From assembly GCA_964304625.1 (NCBI GenBank), contig OZ199838.1, positions 10,602,001-10,666,000 on the forward strand: a stretch of 64,000 nt of DNA, given 5' to 3'. Below the pieces are notes generated by a model, which was given only the letters and a program-made list of their open reading frames with translations, did not search any database and had not been told where the DNA came from. Position numbers and translations under genes: made by a program. Positions 61,202 to 64,000 of this stretch are shown one piece after another. Each line of letters opens with the position of its first letter. Within the stretch, counting starts at the first letter, position 1. This stretch comes from Kudoa neothunni. Its lineage: Eukaryota > Cnidaria.

Positions 61202-64000
61202 TGGTGTCGAAACCCGATCCTCAAGAAACTGAGGACACATATTAACAATCCCAACTAGACAGAAAACTAGAAAACCTGGGAAAACTAATCGAAAAGGGTG
61301 ACCAGCTACTAACAAACAACACGCCAAACACCACCCAAAACCAAAGAGACGTGATATGCATCTCCAGGAAGATTGAAAGCAACATTATTTCAATCGAGAA
61401 CACAATGGAGAAACTATATCTTCTAAACCCAAGCTTTGCCCAAAAACCCAGGCAGACGTGGAGGATTTAATCGAAAGCTCCAGAGATTTAAAAATTGAGC
61501 TGGAATGCCTTTGTATGGATTACGAAGTAAACAAACAAATCCTGCCTTCTTGTCATGCGACAACTCCACTAATATCGAACCCGCCATGAACCAATCAGCA
61601 CATTTTTCCAATGCACCTGTTCCAAAACTACAACTCCCCAAGTTTCACGGCAATATTCTGACATGGCCCGAATTTTGGGAGGCTTTTGAATCTAATATTC
61701 ACGTAAACAACCAGATTAACAATGTTTCAAAATTCTGGTACCTCAAAAGCCTGCTAGAAGATGAAGCAAAAGAATGTATCGATGGTCTTTTGGTAACTGA
61801 CACCAATTACACTGAAGCAATTCATATACTGAAAACCAGATATGAAAATCGGGCTGCAGTAATAAACAACCATTACCTACAAACAAACAAGATTCAACCG
61901 GCTACAAACAATACGATATCATTAAAATCAACATTGAACATGTTGGTCAAACACATACTATCGTTAGAATCTCTTGGAGAAAAAGTACATTCGCAACAAT
62001 TTGTTACATTAATCCTTAGCAAAATGCCATTGGAGATTGCCAACTCAATATTCTTGCTACACCACGATATTGAAATTAATCTCTCCAATGTTAGAGATGA
62101 AATTCACAAAATCATCTTGGCAAAGGAGACATCCGAACTTCGTTGTTCTACCAAAGAAAATATATCTCATCCGAGAAACTCATCCTCACTTGTTATGAAT
62201 AGCAACTATGGTAATTGGAAAAGATCATGCATCTTTTGCAAAAATCACCATTGGTCTGATGAATGCCAAAAATTCCCCACTTTGGAAGAGAGATTAGATT
62301 TGATCAAAAACAATTGTCACATTTGTTTACGAGATAATCATTCAGCAAAAAATTGCAAGAGAACAAAACCATGTTTCTACTGCAAAAAGGTCAAAACTCA
62401 TCATTCTAGTCTGTGTGACCAAAAATTTTCAACCCAAAATAATTCAACCACCCTGTTAACCAAATCGGAAAATGCACGTTTACACATAGTGCAAGTTTTA
62501 GTTAATAATCCTCAACATCCAGTGATAACCTTAAAAGCCAACGCACTTCTTGATACTGGAAGTGAGAGGTCTTTCATAACCGAGGATCTGTCTAACAAAC
62601 TAAAGTTAACGAACCAAGAAAGAGACAATCTTCAAATAAATACTTTTGGTTCACCATCTCACAAACGGATTCAAAGCAAAATCGTAGAATTGTTGCTCGA
62701 CACAGAGGAAGGAAAAATGAAATTGGTAGCCAACTCAACAAAACACATCACCAATCCCGTAATGCATTAACCCATTCCTGACAATATCAAAATGAAAATA
62801 CAACAAATGAATATTGATAACCTAAATGAAACGGGTATCAAACACATTGATATATTAATTGGTTTGGACTATTTTTATGAAATATTTAAATCCGTCAAAC
62901 AAAAGATTCAATCAGGACTTTACACCGTTGATACTACGATTGGGCAGCTAGTCGTTGGTGGAATCGAAGCTATCAACTCAAAAATGGTTCAACCAGCAAC
63001 AATAACTCTATGTACAGTCGATCACACTGAGGAAAACGATATCCTGTTCGACCACAAAAACGAAACTGATGACTCAGTTGAAAAACTATGGGCAATGCGA
63101 CACATGGTGACGAGAACATGGATCTCATTCAAAATTTCAACAGAAGTGTGGCAAAAGTCGACAATCGATACGTAGTATCTTTACCTTGGAAGGTCCACGG
63201 TAAAGATCTGCCCACAAATTACCATTTGGCTAGAGGAAGACTGAAGAGTTTGATAAAAAGGATAAGTTGCGACAAATCGCTAATAAAAGAATATAATAAA
63301 ATATTCGTAGCCCAAATGAAACATGATGTAATTGAGAAAATTACCGACGAACAACCTACAAAAGATAAGTGCCACTACATTCCTCACCATTTTGTTACAT
63401 CAAATAGTTCCACAACAAAACTCCGTATTGTTTTTGATGCGTCAGCCAAAACAACCAAAGAAAATCTAAGCTTAAATGAATGCCTACACAAAGGTCCTGT
63501 CATGATAGAGGATCTTTGTGGAATTTTGATGCGGTTCCGACTCAAAAAAGTGGCGGTAACGGCCGACATCGAAAAGGCGTATCATCAGCTCGTCATTTCT
63601 CCCAAGGATCGAGATTACACTCGATTTTTATGGCTAAATGATATAAATTCTCCAACCCTAACAAACAATTTGGCAACATTTAGATTCAAGAGAATCCCAT
63701 TCGGTATTATCTCCTCACCCTTTCTTCTCCAATCCACAATATCGTACCATCTCAACCAATACTCTGACCAAATATCCGATGAAATAAACAAATCAATATA
63801 TGTAGACAATTTACTACATTGTTTCCACAATCCGAGTGCAGCCTTCAACGCTTACAACACAATAAAAAAGATGTTTTCGGATGCCTCATTCAACATGAGA
63901 GAATGGAACACTAATTCCAAAGAATTACATGCACAATTCGATCAAAACGATAGTATAACAGTCAAAATTCTTGGAGTAATTTGGGATACAAACAACGATA
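61202..64000 (+). mobile_element. BEL/Pao LTR retrotransposon fossil, cut by the window edge
   Basis: The internal region starts with a primer-binding-site-like TGGTGTCGAAACCCGATCC (61202-61220) directly after a sequence ending CA. Then follow a gag of the DUF1759 type (KLQLPKFHGNILTWPEFWEA), two Cys-His knuckles (CIFCKNHHWSDEC; CHICLRDNHSAKNC), and an A17-type aspartic protease (LLDTGSERSF). The reverse transcriptase holds LRIVFDASAK, VTADIEKAYHQLVIS, IPFGIISSPFLLQ and YVDNLL. This order and the A17 protease define BEL/Pao. RNase H, integrase and the 3' LTR would lie past 64000. It appears broken, with about two interruptions in the visible part. Confidence 0.9.

Overview
The window is AT-rich nuclear DNA from an intron-bearing eukaryote, most likely an invertebrate animal. 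Introns in the two best host genes are mostly 45-65 bases, each gene also has one intron of several kilobases packed with mobile elements, and most of the window is transposon debris (piggyBac, hAT, Tc1/mariner-IS630, pogo/Tigger, Merlin/ISXO2, Ty3/gypsy, BEL/Pao, tRNA-derived SINEs). Very short introns, high AT and this transposon mix would fit a myxozoan-like parasitic cnidarian, but that placement is an inference from general knowledge; no search was run.

Host genes. (1) An unidentified Ser/Thr/Pro-rich, probably multi-exon gene at about 1.6-3.2 kb (+). (2) A complete four-exon short-chain dehydrogenase/reductase at 16263-17181 (+) with altered active-site motifs. (3) SRP72, the 72-kDa signal recognition particle subunit, at 21967-31129 (-), with a 6.5-kb intron holding a mariner and several MITEs. 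(4) The V-ATPase B subunit at 34050-39138 (+), 13 exons that join without a break into a 509-residue protein. SRP72 and V-ATPase B are divergently transcribed across 2.9 kb of transposons. (5) The C-terminal exon of the meiotic recombination factor MND1, present twice (45089-45292 and 50533-50736), once in each arm of a large inverted repeat, next to an unidentified gene also present twice.

Transposon layout. 3.9-4.9 kb and 20.6-21.6 kb: two copies of a 1-kb Tigger-like non-autonomous element. 5.3-7.2 kb: decayed piggyBac. 7.27-13.86 kb: Merlin/ISXO2-type element with about 220-base terminal inverted repeats, interrupted by a Ty3/gypsy element (7816-11902). 24.9-27.0 kb: piggyBac-type MITE abutting a mariner. 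29.6-30.2, 31.7-32.6 and 36.4-37.3 kb: hAT-type elements. 32.8-33.4 kb: piggyBac-type MITE. 40.6-42.9 kb: Tigger. 54.6-58.6 kb: a three-level nest (hAT containing piggyBac containing hAT MITE), next to a SINE. 61.2-64.0 kb: BEL/Pao element cut by the window edge.

The most striking structure is an 11-kb inverted repeat (about 42403-53436): two arms of about 4.8 kb, nearly identical, around a mariner whose own terminal repeats form the inner ends of the arms. The differences I could read between the arms are largely one-base changes in homopolymer length, and the right arm ends at a 200-N gap. This is either a recent palindromic duplication seeded at a transposon or a fold-back assembly error; I favour the latter.
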